Source of the DNA: Prevotella sp.
GTDB lineage: Bacteria > Bacteroidota > Bacteroidia > Bacteroidales > Bacteroidaceae
Direction: 5' to 3'
Length of the DNA: 15,599 nucleotides
Assembly (NCBI GenBank): GCA_017430675.1
Contig: JAFRMM010000093.1
Coordinates: 1-15,599, forward strand
The notes beneath the pieces are model-generated. The model ran no database searches, had not been told where the DNA came from, and saw only the letters and a program-made list of their open reading frames with translations. Shown piece by piece: positions 1 through 9,200 of the stretch. Positions within the stretch are counted from its first letter, which is position 1. Every line of letters starts with the position of its first letter. The translations under genes and the position numbers were made by a program.

Positions 1-6
1 AATGCG

Positions 7-15
7 TAACTTTGC
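7..15 (+). promoter_or_regulatory. Bacteroidota-type -7 promoter box for porQ-cmk
   Basis: The sequence TAACTTTGC matches the TAnnTTTG -7 consensus recognised by the Bacteroidota primary sigma factor. It lies 22 nt before the porQ ATG, which would give a very short leader. The matching -33 TTTG element would fall left of the window, so only half of the promoter can be seen. It would drive porQ and the overlapping cmk. Confidence 0.6.
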
Positions 16-36
16 AGCGTTTTTATAAAAAATTAG

Positions 37-981
37 ATGAGAAGAAGTCTTTTCGCCGCAGTTTTCATCGTTTCTGCCCTTCTGTCTTACGCGCAGGAGA
101 GCCAGACGGCCTATAACTTCTTGCGACTGCCCGTCAGCGCCCATGTGGCGGCCATCGGCGGCGAGAACATCTCCCTCGTCGAAGACGATGCCACCCTCAT
201 CTTCCACAACCCCGCCCTCATCAACGATGTGAGCGACAAAACCATCAACCTCAACTTCATGACCTACATGCAAGGGGCTAAGACTGCCAGTGCCGCCTTC
301 CTCAAAGCCGCCGGTGACAGAGGTACCTGGGGTGTGACGGCACAGTACATGGATTACGGATCGATGAAAGAGACTACCGCAGATAATCAGGACCTCGGTA
401 CCTTCTCTGCTCGCGACATCGCCCTTGGCGGCACCTTCGCCTATGCCCTCACCAACCGCATCAGTGGCGGCGTTACCGCCAAGATTATCTCCTCCCACAT
501 CGCGGGCTACAATTCTCTGGCCGTCGGCATAGACCTCGGTGCCAACTACTTCAACGTGGAGCAAGACCTGAGCATCTCTGCCGTGGCCCGTAACCTTGGC
601 GGGCAGGTAAAGGCTTATGATGACGAATTCGAGCGCATCCCTTTCGACCTGCAGATAGGAGCCACCAAACGAATTGGGCATTCGCCTCTCCGCTTCTCTG
701 CCACCCTTAGCCGCCTCACAGACTGGAGTGAGGGCTTCGGCCGTCACCTCGCCCTGGGAGTCGATGTGCTACTGGGGACGAACATCTACGTGGCCGCGGG
801 TTACAACTTCCGCCGCGCCAGTGAAATGAAGATCAGCGACTCCGACGGTGACTCTGCCCACGGGGCGGGAATCTCCCTCGGGGCTGGCCTTAGCCTGGAG
901 CGGTTCAAACTCCACGTGGCCTATGGCAAGTACCATGTCAGTGCATCATCAATACTCATTAATATATCCTACGCATTATGA
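37..981 (+). CDS. porQ: Type IX secretion system protein PorQ
   Basis: This is a 314-residue outer-membrane beta-barrel protein of the PorQ family. PorQ works with PorU, PorV and PorZ in the T9SS attachment complex, which removes the C-terminal signal of cargo and anchors it at the cell surface. Residues 1-19 are a signal peptide with a likely SYA|QES cleavage site. It is followed directly by the family-typical stretch [17 protein letters not shown] and then by [12 protein letters not shown], reminiscent of the FadL-like NPA motif. The rest alternates short amphipathic strands with Gly-rich turns and ends in ISYAL, a barrel-closing terminal strand. The length is normal for the family. The ATG follows a Bacteroidota -7 box. 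The stop codon overlaps the cmk start (ATGA), so the two genes are probably translated in a coupled way. The PorQ assignment comes from recalled family sequence. The main alternative is another PorV/FadL-like barrel, which I consider unlikely. Confidence 0.9.
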   Translation: MRRSLFAAVFIVSALLSYAQESQTAYNFLRLPVSAHVAAIGGENISLVEDDATLIFHNPALINDVSDKTINLNFMTYMQGAKTASAAFLKAAGDRGTWGVTAQYMDYGSMKETTADNQDLGTFSARDIALGGTFAYALTNRISGGVTAKIISSHIAGYNSLAVGIDLGANYFNVEQDLSISAVARNLGGQVKAYDDEFERIPFDLQIGATKRIGHSPLRFSATLSRLTDWSEGFGRHLALGVDVLLGTNIYVAAGYNFRRASEMKISDSDGDSAHGAGISLGAGLSLERFKLHVAYGKYHVSASSILINISYAL

Positions 982-1667
982 AAAAGATTACCATTGCCAT
1001 CGACGGCCATTCTTCATGCGGCAAAAGCACGATGGCCAAGGACCTCGCCCGTGAGGTAGGCTATGTCTATGTTGATACAGGTGCCATGTACCGCTCTGTC
1101 ACCCTCTATGCCCTGCATCACGGACTGTTCAATGCAGACGGTAGTGTGAAGGAGGCCGAACTGGAGTCAGAGATGCCGAATATCCACATCTCCTTCAAGT
1201 TCAATCCTGAGACGGGCCGTCCTGACACCTATTTAAATAATGATCGCGTGGAAGACGATATTCGCTCCCTCGAGGTCTCCAGCCATGTGAGCCCCATCGC
1301 CGCCGTCGGTTTCGTGCGCACCGCCATGGTCGCCCAGCAACAGCAGATGGGCAAGGACAAAGGTGTGGTGATGGACGGCCGCGACATTGGCACCACCGTC
1401 TTCCCTGATGCCGAACTGAAGGTGTTCGTCACCGCCTCCGCAGAGATACGTGCCCAGCGCCGCTTCGACGAACTGAAGGCCAAGGGTATGGCCGCCGACT
1501 ACGACGATATTCTGAAGAACGTCCAGGAGCGCGACTACATCGACTCCCACCGCGAGGTGTCACCCTTGCGCAAAGCCGACGATGCCATCGAACTCGACAA
1601 TTCCAATATGACTATCGCCGAACAGAAAAAGTGGCTTCTCGAACGCTTCCGCGAGCGTACCACCTAA
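978..1667 (+). CDS. cmk: Cytidylate kinase (CMP/dCMP kinase)
   Basis: This 229-residue cytoplasmic enzyme transfers phosphate from ATP to CMP or dCMP, giving CDP or dCDP for RNA, DNA and phospholipid synthesis. The P-loop GHSSCGKST is at residues 10-18. The nucleotide-monophosphate site motif DTGAMYR follows at 33-39, then DGRDIGT at 133-139, and the Arg-rich lid RAQRRFDEL at 158-166. The closing helix region [19 protein letters not shown] is at 185-203. All the active-site signatures of the bacterial Cmk family are intact and the length is normal. The start overlaps the porQ stop by 4 nt, so the gene depends on the porQ transcript. I recall porQ and cmk being neighbours in other Bacteroidota, which supports both assignments. 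About 60 nt separate its stop from the next promoter, with no convincing terminator hairpin. Confidence 0.97.
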   Translation: MKKITIAIDGHSSCGKSTMAKDLAREVGYVYVDTGAMYRSVTLYALHHGLFNADGSVKEAELESEMPNIHISFKFNPETGRPDTYLNNDRVEDDIRSLEVSSHVSPIAAVGFVRTAMVAQQQQMGKDKGVVMDGRDIGTTVFPDAELKVFVTASAEIRAQRRFDELKAKGMAADYDDILKNVQERDYIDSHREVSPLRKADDAIELDNSNMTIAEQKKWLLERFRERTT

Positions 1668-1727
1668 TAATTTGTTCACTTTGCGTAATTTTCTCATCAT
1701 TTTTTCGGTTATTCGGGGTTTTATTGC

Positions 1728-1736
1728 TACCTTTGC
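1728..1736 (+). promoter_or_regulatory. Bacteroidota-type -7 box for the OmpP1/FadL gene
   Basis: TACCTTTGC fits TAnnTTTG and lies 31 nt before the ATG at 1768. A weak -33 candidate, TTCG at 1704-1707, sits 20 nt upstream with one mismatch to TTTG. The box lies inside the longest open frame, which could start at a TTG at 1672, and this argues that the true start is the downstream ATG. It implies that the outer-membrane channel is transcribed separately from porQ-cmk, although read-through is possible. Confidence 0.6.
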
Positions 1737-1767
1737 AGCCAGAAACCATTATAATCGACAGAAAAAG

Positions 1768-3180
1768 ATGAGAAAATTATTGCTTTCAACCCTTTGCGCT
1801 ATCTTAGGCACAGTCGCCTATGCCGGCGGTCTGATGACTAACACCAATTACCACATCGCCTTCGACCGTATGTTCGCACGTGGTGCTACCACCGAGATCG
1901 ACGCAACCTTCTCCAACCCCGCCGGACTGGCTTGGACCCACGAGGGATTCCAACTCTCACTTAACTTCCAGAAGCCCTGGCAACGGCGCGACATTGAGGT
2001 CGATATCCCCGGCTACCTCGGCTCGAATTTCAACAAGAAGTATGACGGTGTGGCCTCGGCTCCCATCGTGCCCGCCCTCTTCGCCGCCTATAAGAAAGAC
2101 AACTGGGCCTTCTCCGCCATGATCGGCATTGTGGGCAGCGGCGGCTTCGTGGAGTACGACGAGGGCATCCCCATGTTTGAGGTGCCCATCCGTGCCAAAC
2201 TCGCCGCAGGCGGGGTGATGCCAAAGGACTATGCCTACATATCTAACATCAAGGGCAAACAGTATATCTATGGCGGACAACTCAACATCACCCGCAAGAT
2301 CAACGACAACTTCTCTGCAGCCTTCGGCATCCGTGCCAACTACTACGACGGCTACAACCGCGGCTATGTCGAGGCAGTCAGTCCTGCCAGCGTGGGTTCC
2401 AGCGACCTCATCAACCTGCGCCTCGACTGCATCCAGCGCGCCTGGGGCTTCACCCCCCTCTTCAGTTTCGACTATCACGACGACCACCTGACCATCTCCG
2501 CACGCTACGAACTGCGAACGAAGATCAATACGAAAAACGACACGCAGGAACTGTCAATCTACATGTATGGTCAGAGCGGAGTCACCGATGTCAAGGCCCT
2601 GGCCCAGCAGATGGGTAACGAAAAGACCGTTGCCGCCCTCTCACAGGCCGTAGGCGAGGATATGGCTGGAAAGGTGAAGGCATACCTGCCTGATGAGGAG
2701 GTGCGCTACGACATGCCCTCGCTCCTTACACTGGCCGTGGGCTATAACTTCACCCCACAGTTGCGCGCGGCCCTCGAGTATCACTTCTTCGACGACAAGC
2801 ACGCCAAGATGTACGGCGACCGTCAGAAGGAACTGACCCACGGCACACACGAGATCCTTGCTGGTGTGGAGTACGATATCAACGACAAGTTCACCGTCAG
2901 TTGCGGTGGCCAGCGCACGGACTACGGCCTCAGTGACGGCTACCAGCAGAACACCTCCTTCGCCTGCGACAGTTACAGCGTTGGCCTTGGCTGTGCCTGG
3001 AACATCAACGAAAAACTGCGCTTGAACGTCAGTTATTTCTGTTCGCTCTACAGCGACTACGACAAGGTAACGGTCGATAAGTCAATGGGTGGAGGCTACC
3101 AAGGCACACCCTATGGCGCCACCGAGACCTACAGCCGCACGAACCACGTCATCGGCGTCGGGCTTGACTACAAGTTCTAA
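1768..3180 (+). CDS. OmpP1/FadL/TodX-family outer membrane channel
   Basis: This is a 470-residue outer-membrane beta-barrel of the OmpP1/FadL/TodX family, whose characterised members take up long-chain fatty acids or other hydrophobic compounds. The substrate here is unknown. Residues 1-19 form a signal peptide cleaved at AYA|GG. The mature protein opens with GGLMTNTNYH, the usual N-terminal hatch sequence, followed by RGATTEIDATFSNPAGLAW with the conserved NPAG at residues 50-53. The remainder has the alternating strand pattern of a barrel and ends with VIGVGLDYKF, a terminal strand with the usual aromatic last residue. I chose the ATG at 1768 because it gives a clean signal peptide and follows a promoter; extension to a TTG at 1672 would bury that signal. 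PorV of the T9SS is a distant relative, but this sequence lacks the PorV start that I recall. Its position between porQ-cmk and sprA makes a link to secretion conceivable but unproven. Confidence 0.88.
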   Translation: MRKLLLSTLCAILGTVAYAGGLMTNTNYHIAFDRMFARGATTEIDATFSNPAGLAWTHEGFQLSLNFQKPWQRRDIEVDIPGYLGSNFNKKYDGVASAPIVPALFAAYKKDNWAFSAMIGIVGSGGFVEYDEGIPMFEVPIRAKLAAGGVMPKDYAYISNIKGKQYIYGGQLNITRKINDNFSAAFGIRANYYDGYNRGYVEAVSPASVGSSDLINLRLDCIQRAWGFTPLFSFDYHDDHLTISARYELRTKINTKNDTQELSIYMYGQSGVTDVKALAQQMGNEKTVAALSQAVGEDMAGKVKAYLPDEEVRYDMPSLLTLAVGYNFTPQLRAALEYHFFDDKHAKMYGDRQKELTHGTHEILAGVEYDINDKFTVSCGGQRTDYGLSDGYQQNTSFACDSYSVGLGCAWNINEKLRLNVSYFCSLYSDYDKVTVDKSMGGGYQGTPYGATETYSRTNHVIGVGLDYKF

Positions 3181-3181
3181 T

Positions 3182-3215
3182 AGAAATCCCCGCCAGTTGG
3201 TTGGCGGGGATTTCT
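3182..3215. terminator. Bidirectional Rho-independent terminator
   Basis: A perfect 14-bp stem (3182-3195 with 3202-3215) surrounds the 6-nt loop GTTGGT, with a GC core CCCCGCCA/TGGCGGGG. It fills the 35-nt gap between the stop of the FadL-like gene and the stop of sprA, which converge here. The plus strand continues with a T-rich stretch (TTTCTTTATCTT) and the minus strand with TTTCTATTAG, so it can serve both transcripts. The plus-strand version looks stronger. Confidence 0.88.
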
Positions 3216-6200
3216 TTATCTTGTCAAAGAGAATTTCATCGAAAGGCCGAAGTCACGCGTGGTAGTAGGATAACTGCTACTGGAAAGCAGTGGCGTGTTC
3301 GTCTGCTGGTCGAAATAGGCGGTAAGCGTCAACAGGCGGCTGAGGGTATAGTCGGCCATGAAAGAGATCTTGAGGGCACTGTTGCCACTGGAGGCGGAGG
3401 ACACGCCCGAGGCAATGTCACGCGTGATGGAGGCCTGGTTGCGGAAGGAGATGTCGAGCCGTAGGTTCAGGTCGTGGTTTACGCCCGACTTGCTGGATTT
3501 GCTGGTTTTACTAGACTCGTCAGCCTTGGCATCATTGGCCTTGCCCTTCTTCTGCGGCTGCTTGATCTTCCTATTTACCGCGTTGTTGAATATCTTAAAA
3601 TCCTTGATCTTATAACCCAGGCCGATCACCCAGTCACGGCTGAGGGCCTCGTTGATCTGTACGCTGGTCATCGAGAGGTTAAGCACACGGGTAGTACGGT
3701 ACTCCAGTTTAGCCGTCAGGTCATTCTGGAAGGTGGCATCCACTCCCAGCAGGGGCGAGAAGGCCTCGTTAATGCTCACCGTCGAGACGTTATACATGGA
3801 CGACGGCATCAGCCCGCCAGTAGATTGGTCAGTGATGAACCCCAGTCCGTCCATGTATTCCAGCCAGGAACTGTAGGAGGCATAATTACCCACGCTATAG
3901 ACACTCTTATAGGCATGGTTGAGGTTCAGGCTCTTCAGATGATCACGCACCCACGTCAGTTTCGACAGACCACTGTAACGGATGGTCCAGTTAGGTAACA
4001 TCCGCGTAATGGCAGGGAAGATACTCAGCGACTTTCCTGCTCCGACGGTATAGGCGGAGAGGAAGGCAGGCACCAGCACGTCGGCACCGTAGGGATTGGC
4101 CTCAGCGAATGTCCCTGGTGCATCAGCGTACTGTGCCTGTACGCGCTGCTGGAATTCGGGGATGAGTTCACGGAAATGGTCGAAGACATCCGACTGGTAG
4201 CCGTTGTTGGCATCGCCTATGCCCGCCAGGGAGCCTCGAAGCGAGATGGTGGTCATATTGAACGATCCGCTACGGGTCGTCGGCATTCCTGCAAACATAT
4301 ATTGGATGCTCTTGGCACTGTTGTCCGTGCGAGAGGCGTTGAGGTCAATCTTCAGGTCGCGGAAGGGTTCCAGCACAGCCCGTACCTGCAGGTCGTTGCT
4401 GCTGTTCACGGTGGCTGGGGTGGAAACATTGTCGTTCATCAGCAACCAGCCGTTATCCATGGCCTTGTCAATATAGTTGTCACTGATGACACCCATGGCG
4501 AAGTCAAGTCCTGGCGACATCACGCTACCCGTGCGCTGTCCGAACATATCACCTACATTCGGCAGGAAGCCTGGCAGGAGCATGGAATACTGATGGCGGT
4601 AACTGATATTGATGGAGCGCACCATCATCAGCAACCGGGCAATGCTCTGGGCGGGTTTGTACCACGCCTGATTCTCCAGAGGAGCCTTGGCAGTGATGCT
4701 GAGTTTCAACTGCACGGTATCGAGACTCTTGATGAGGATCTTGTTCGCATCGATGATCTTATAAGAGATAGCATAGGGCTTACCGTCCTTCGTGCGGGCT
4801 GTGACAGTCAGGCGCTTGGAGTTCTTGTTATGGGTTACGGTGATGGTGGTATCCGTGCGCAGGGTAATCTCATGCCGGTAGGTGTTCTTGTTCTTGGGGA
4901 GCACCTTCTCTTCGGGGGTGGCTTCGCTGGGTTTGTCAGGATTACCAGGATCGCTAGTTTTGCTAGATTTGCTAGTCTTATTAGATTTGCTAGCCTTGCT
5001 GGTCTTACTAGGCGTGGCGATGGCTTTCTTGAAGCGGTCATTGGCTTTCTTCAGGAAGGGCACATGGTTATAGAGCGTCTCCAGATTGAAGGAGCCGTTG
5101 ATGTTCAGGTTGCGGTTGCTGGTGATGGTATTACCCAGGGACGAGCCGTCAGAGCGCACCGTCCCGCGCACCCATGTGTAATGGCTGTTGAAGGTGGCAT
5201 CGCTGTTGATCCAGTCAAAGATGGGCAGTTTGTTCAGCGGCAGTTGGTAACTGGCAGTGATCTGCTGCTGGTAGTCGAGCGGTGTGCCGAGGTTCTTGAT
5301 ACTCTGCCACACGGAGTCCTTCCACGCGGAATAGCGGTCAGGATAGAGATCCTTGTTCACGGGGGTATAGGGCTCCTCGATCTCGGCATGGGTAGCCGAC
5401 TGGAAGTTGAAGTGCAGATTCTTGGTGAGGTCCCAGCGGAGGGAGAAGTCACGGTTCCAGAGGAACTGTTCGTTGAACGTCAGTGGCAGGTTCTGGTTCT
5501 CCAGACTCTCCAGGTCACGCTCCTGCAACTCATAGTAACTGCGCGTTATCTCAGTATTGAAGGCAATGCTCTGCGGAAAGTAGTTCAGTCCGATGGCCTT
5601 AGGCAGATTGAGCCACTTCGACTTGCTTTTCAGATTCTTGAACGGTTCCCAGGTCTTATAAACGGGCGAGTAACTGTAGGTCAGAGCACCTCGCCACTGA
5701 TCCTCTTTCTCATAGACGGTAGTCTCACCCGCAGTGTAACGGTGGGCATGGCTGTAACTGAAGGAGAAGTTGGCAGGATCGTAGGGCATCGGATGCTTCT
5801 TGGTCTTCAGTCCCCATCGCATGTTGGAGAGAGCGAAGTTGGAGTTCGTGGTCTTGGTGACGGCTATCGACTCGATGCTGTCGCGCTCATGCTGGTCAGA
5901 TGCCGACTCCAGCGCATCGTCCAGACGCATGTCCGTGTCCAATGGGTTGTAGCGCGGTCTGGTTTCCTCCTTCGTCAGAGAATAGTAGAGAGGGATGCTG
6001 ACCTTCGCCTTGTCAGGGAAGAACTTACCGAGTTCCAGGCTGGTTGTCACGCTATACTGTTTCTGTGTATCGGTGGAACGCTGCATGACACCCTCCTCCA
6101 GTCCGCCGAAGCCGTCGCTGATATAACTGCCCGTCAGATTCACCGTGCCGAAGTCGGAGAGTTGCACGTTCATTGTTCCTGATGCGGCCCATCCTCCCTC

Positions 6201-9200
6201 ATTGTTGGTGTCGAGCAGACGGAGTTCATTAACCCATACCTCACCCGACTTCACCTCATTGGAGATGTTACGCACGCCTATCATCATCACCTTCACCTCA
6301 CCCAGTGTCGGATTACCCATCACGCTGACCTTGTTGTTCGGACGGTCAGGGTCGTAGTCGGTAAACAACTGGCTGAAGGAGGCCAGTCCCTGTCCCTTTG
6401 CCTGATTGCGTAGTTTCTTCAGTCGGGTAAAGACATCGAGGTCAATATCGAGCATATTCTCCTCAGGCCATACCTGCTGACGGTCTGCCGTGGCATACTT
6501 GCTGTAGTCACTGCGGTCAGGGGTCAGTGCCAGGGGAATCTCGTATTCGTAGTAGTTGTTCTTATAGTCGCTACCCACACGGATGAAGACGGCCAACTGG
6601 TTGTCCTGCAGGTTCGTGGCATCAGGTTCCAGATGGTTGGCGTGCACGAACATCTGCATCCGCCTGTACTGGCGCAGGTCGAGGGTAGTGTTGCGATAGA
6701 CGGCCTTCGACTCGTTATGCTGCAGTCCCTTCACCACCATGTCCAGTGCCTGCTCGTTATTCTCCACAAGTTGTGGCTGCGAGGGATCGGTGACCCTGCT
6801 AATGCCCGGCGGCAGCACGTAATTGACAGGCTTCTTGTCGTTGTTCTCCTCGATATTCACTGCACTCACCTCCATCTGTCCGCCCTCTGCGCCACCCGTA
6901 CCGAGGCTCTGCTTATAGATGCGCCACTCGCCGCGCACGAGGTTGAGGGCTCCGAAGCGCAGTACGATGGGTTTCTGGAAACCTGTCATGAACATACGCA
7001 TGAAACGGATACTGGTGAGGTCGCTGATGCTTCCCACCTTGCGTTCATACTCCGTCAGGGGGATACGGAACTGGTACCAGTTGACGCTTGTGGTGTCGCC
7101 ATTGCGCAGTTTCACGTTGCTGGTGCGCATGTCGGTGATGAAACAGTCGGCGGGAGGCACCCCGTTGCGGTAGGCATCAAGGATCTCCGGACTGATGCGT
7201 ACCTTGTACTGGAAGTAGCGCTCAAACTCGTTCAGGGTGTGGTCCTGGTTGATGTCCTCCACGTCGGGACCGCTCTTGTAACTCGTGTCGTAGCCCTCCG
7301 TCTGGTTCTCCGTGTCGGGTGAGTTGCCCTGCGGGTTGTTGATCAGTTTGTAGCGGTCAAGGATACTCTTCTCCTCCGTGTCGTAGTCAGAGCCGCGGAA
7401 GTAGTGGTAGTTATCGCCGGCGGGGTCGTTGCGCCAGGCCTGTATGATGCTGTCGTTGGTGACCAGCCCGCTGTTCACCACGGCATCGAGCCACTCCTTA
7501 TAGGCTCCGTATCCGCGTTCCTCGTCATCGTTCAGGCCATTGAAGCCCACATCCTGCAGGTTGCGCGACCCGCTGGTCGTAACGAAGGCGTATGTCTCCG
7601 TCGTCGTGACACCGATCTTACCCCACTGGGTGGTCGTATAGGAGTCGTTGTCGTTGACTGGCATGGCACTCTCGTCGGATTTCTTTCCGTCGTGGAGGAT
7701 ATCCTCACTGATCTCGCCGATGTTGAAATAGAGGTCGCCGCTGTAGTCGGAGGCCGTACCGTCCTGACGGGTGTAGATAAAGGGGTCGAGCATCCAGAAC
7801 TCAATATACTCGATGTTGGCCTGCTCAAAGTCGTTGGTATCCAGTTTCCGCATCATACCGCCCCACTTGGTCTCCGGCATTTGCAGGGTACCGTCGCTGT
7901 TGATTTCCCGCGTCAGGTTATAGGGGCCACGCTCCGAGGGATAGTAGGCCAGATTCAGCACGTCCAACTTGGTAGTGGCTCCGTTATAGGTGCTCTGGTC
8001 ACGGTTCGGGTAGAGTTCCTTGACATAGACCTCGCGCACATAATGGTTGGAGAGTTGGTCCAGGTCACTCTTGATGTGGCTCGGCGTGAGCGTGGAGGAA
8101 CGGTTGGTGAAGATGGGATCGACATAATACCAGGCCAGACGGGCACGGTTAAAGCCACTGGTGACACCTGTCCTGTCGGAAGACTCCGTAAAGGTTGACG
8201 GTACGCTTGAAAGGGTCCAGGCCTTCGGACTGCTCACGTCTATATAGTTCTTCGTGTTCTCGAAGTCGTCAATGTAGGAGGCATTATCCTGCGTGCCGCT
8301 GGCAATACCCGCAATGAGTTGGGCAAACTCGCCCGAGAAGTTGATGTGCGACGGTTCCTTCACGTGCAGGAAGGGGATCTTGTTGAGCATCGAGGTGAGC
8401 CACTGCGACTCCTGTTTCCAGTTCACGTTCAGTCCCCAGATGGTGTTGCTCAACGGCTCCGAGCCCATCGCCACCTTCGAGGTAAGAGCCTGTTCGGAGA
8501 GGTGCATCAGCGTACCGCCAACCTGCAAGTTGCGCGAGAAGTCGTACTCCCAGTTCACGCCCATCATCGTCTTCCGCTGCATGCCGTAGTCGGTGTTGGA
8601 CTCAAACGAGGCCTTGACATCGGTATGGGCATCCAGGATGCTCTGGTTGATGATGGTCACCTCACCCGCAGAGTAATCGACGGTATAGTCGGAGCCCTCC
8701 TTCAGTTCCACGCCACCAGCCGTCGTCACTCTCACGGATCCCTGCGGCACATTGTAGGCACCCAGGGAGATCACGTTGGCGGAAGTGCCCTTGAACAGTC
8801 CTGTCATGATGAACTTATCGCGCTCCGCATTCTGCTTCGCCACGGTCTTCGTGGAGTCATAGAGTTGGGTGAACACATACTTCTCTGCCTCCGCCTCCGA
8901 CAAACCGCCAGCCACCAACTGTTTCTTCAGATAACTGCCGAAGGGCTCTGCTGCGGGCAGGAACACGCGGCCGTTGCTGATGGTGTAACCCTCCACAAAG
9001 TCAAAATAGCCATTAGGGTTCGTCTTGTTATTATTATCCAGACGGTCACAACCCAGCAGTTTCAGCAGTGTCTTGCCTTTCACCTTCTGCTCAGGGATAT
9101 AGGTCAGATAGACGCCGGCCGTGTCACTCTGGTACTTGATGTCGAGGCGGAACTTGGTCTTCTCCACGGTCGTGGCCAGATAATACACGTTCTTCATCAT

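Noticed and set aside
1672..1767. A longer N-terminus for the FadL-like protein from a TTG at 1672
   Set aside because: It would place 32 residues before a well-formed signal peptide and would include the promoter box at 1728.
4176..6182. A 668-codon open frame on the plus strand opposite sprA
   Set aside because: It lies wholly antisense to conserved SprA sequence, has no promoter or recognisable domain, and contains repeats (SFARFASLIRFAS) that are the mirror of the sprA 9-bp repeat. GC-rich codon use on the minus strand easily opens this frame.
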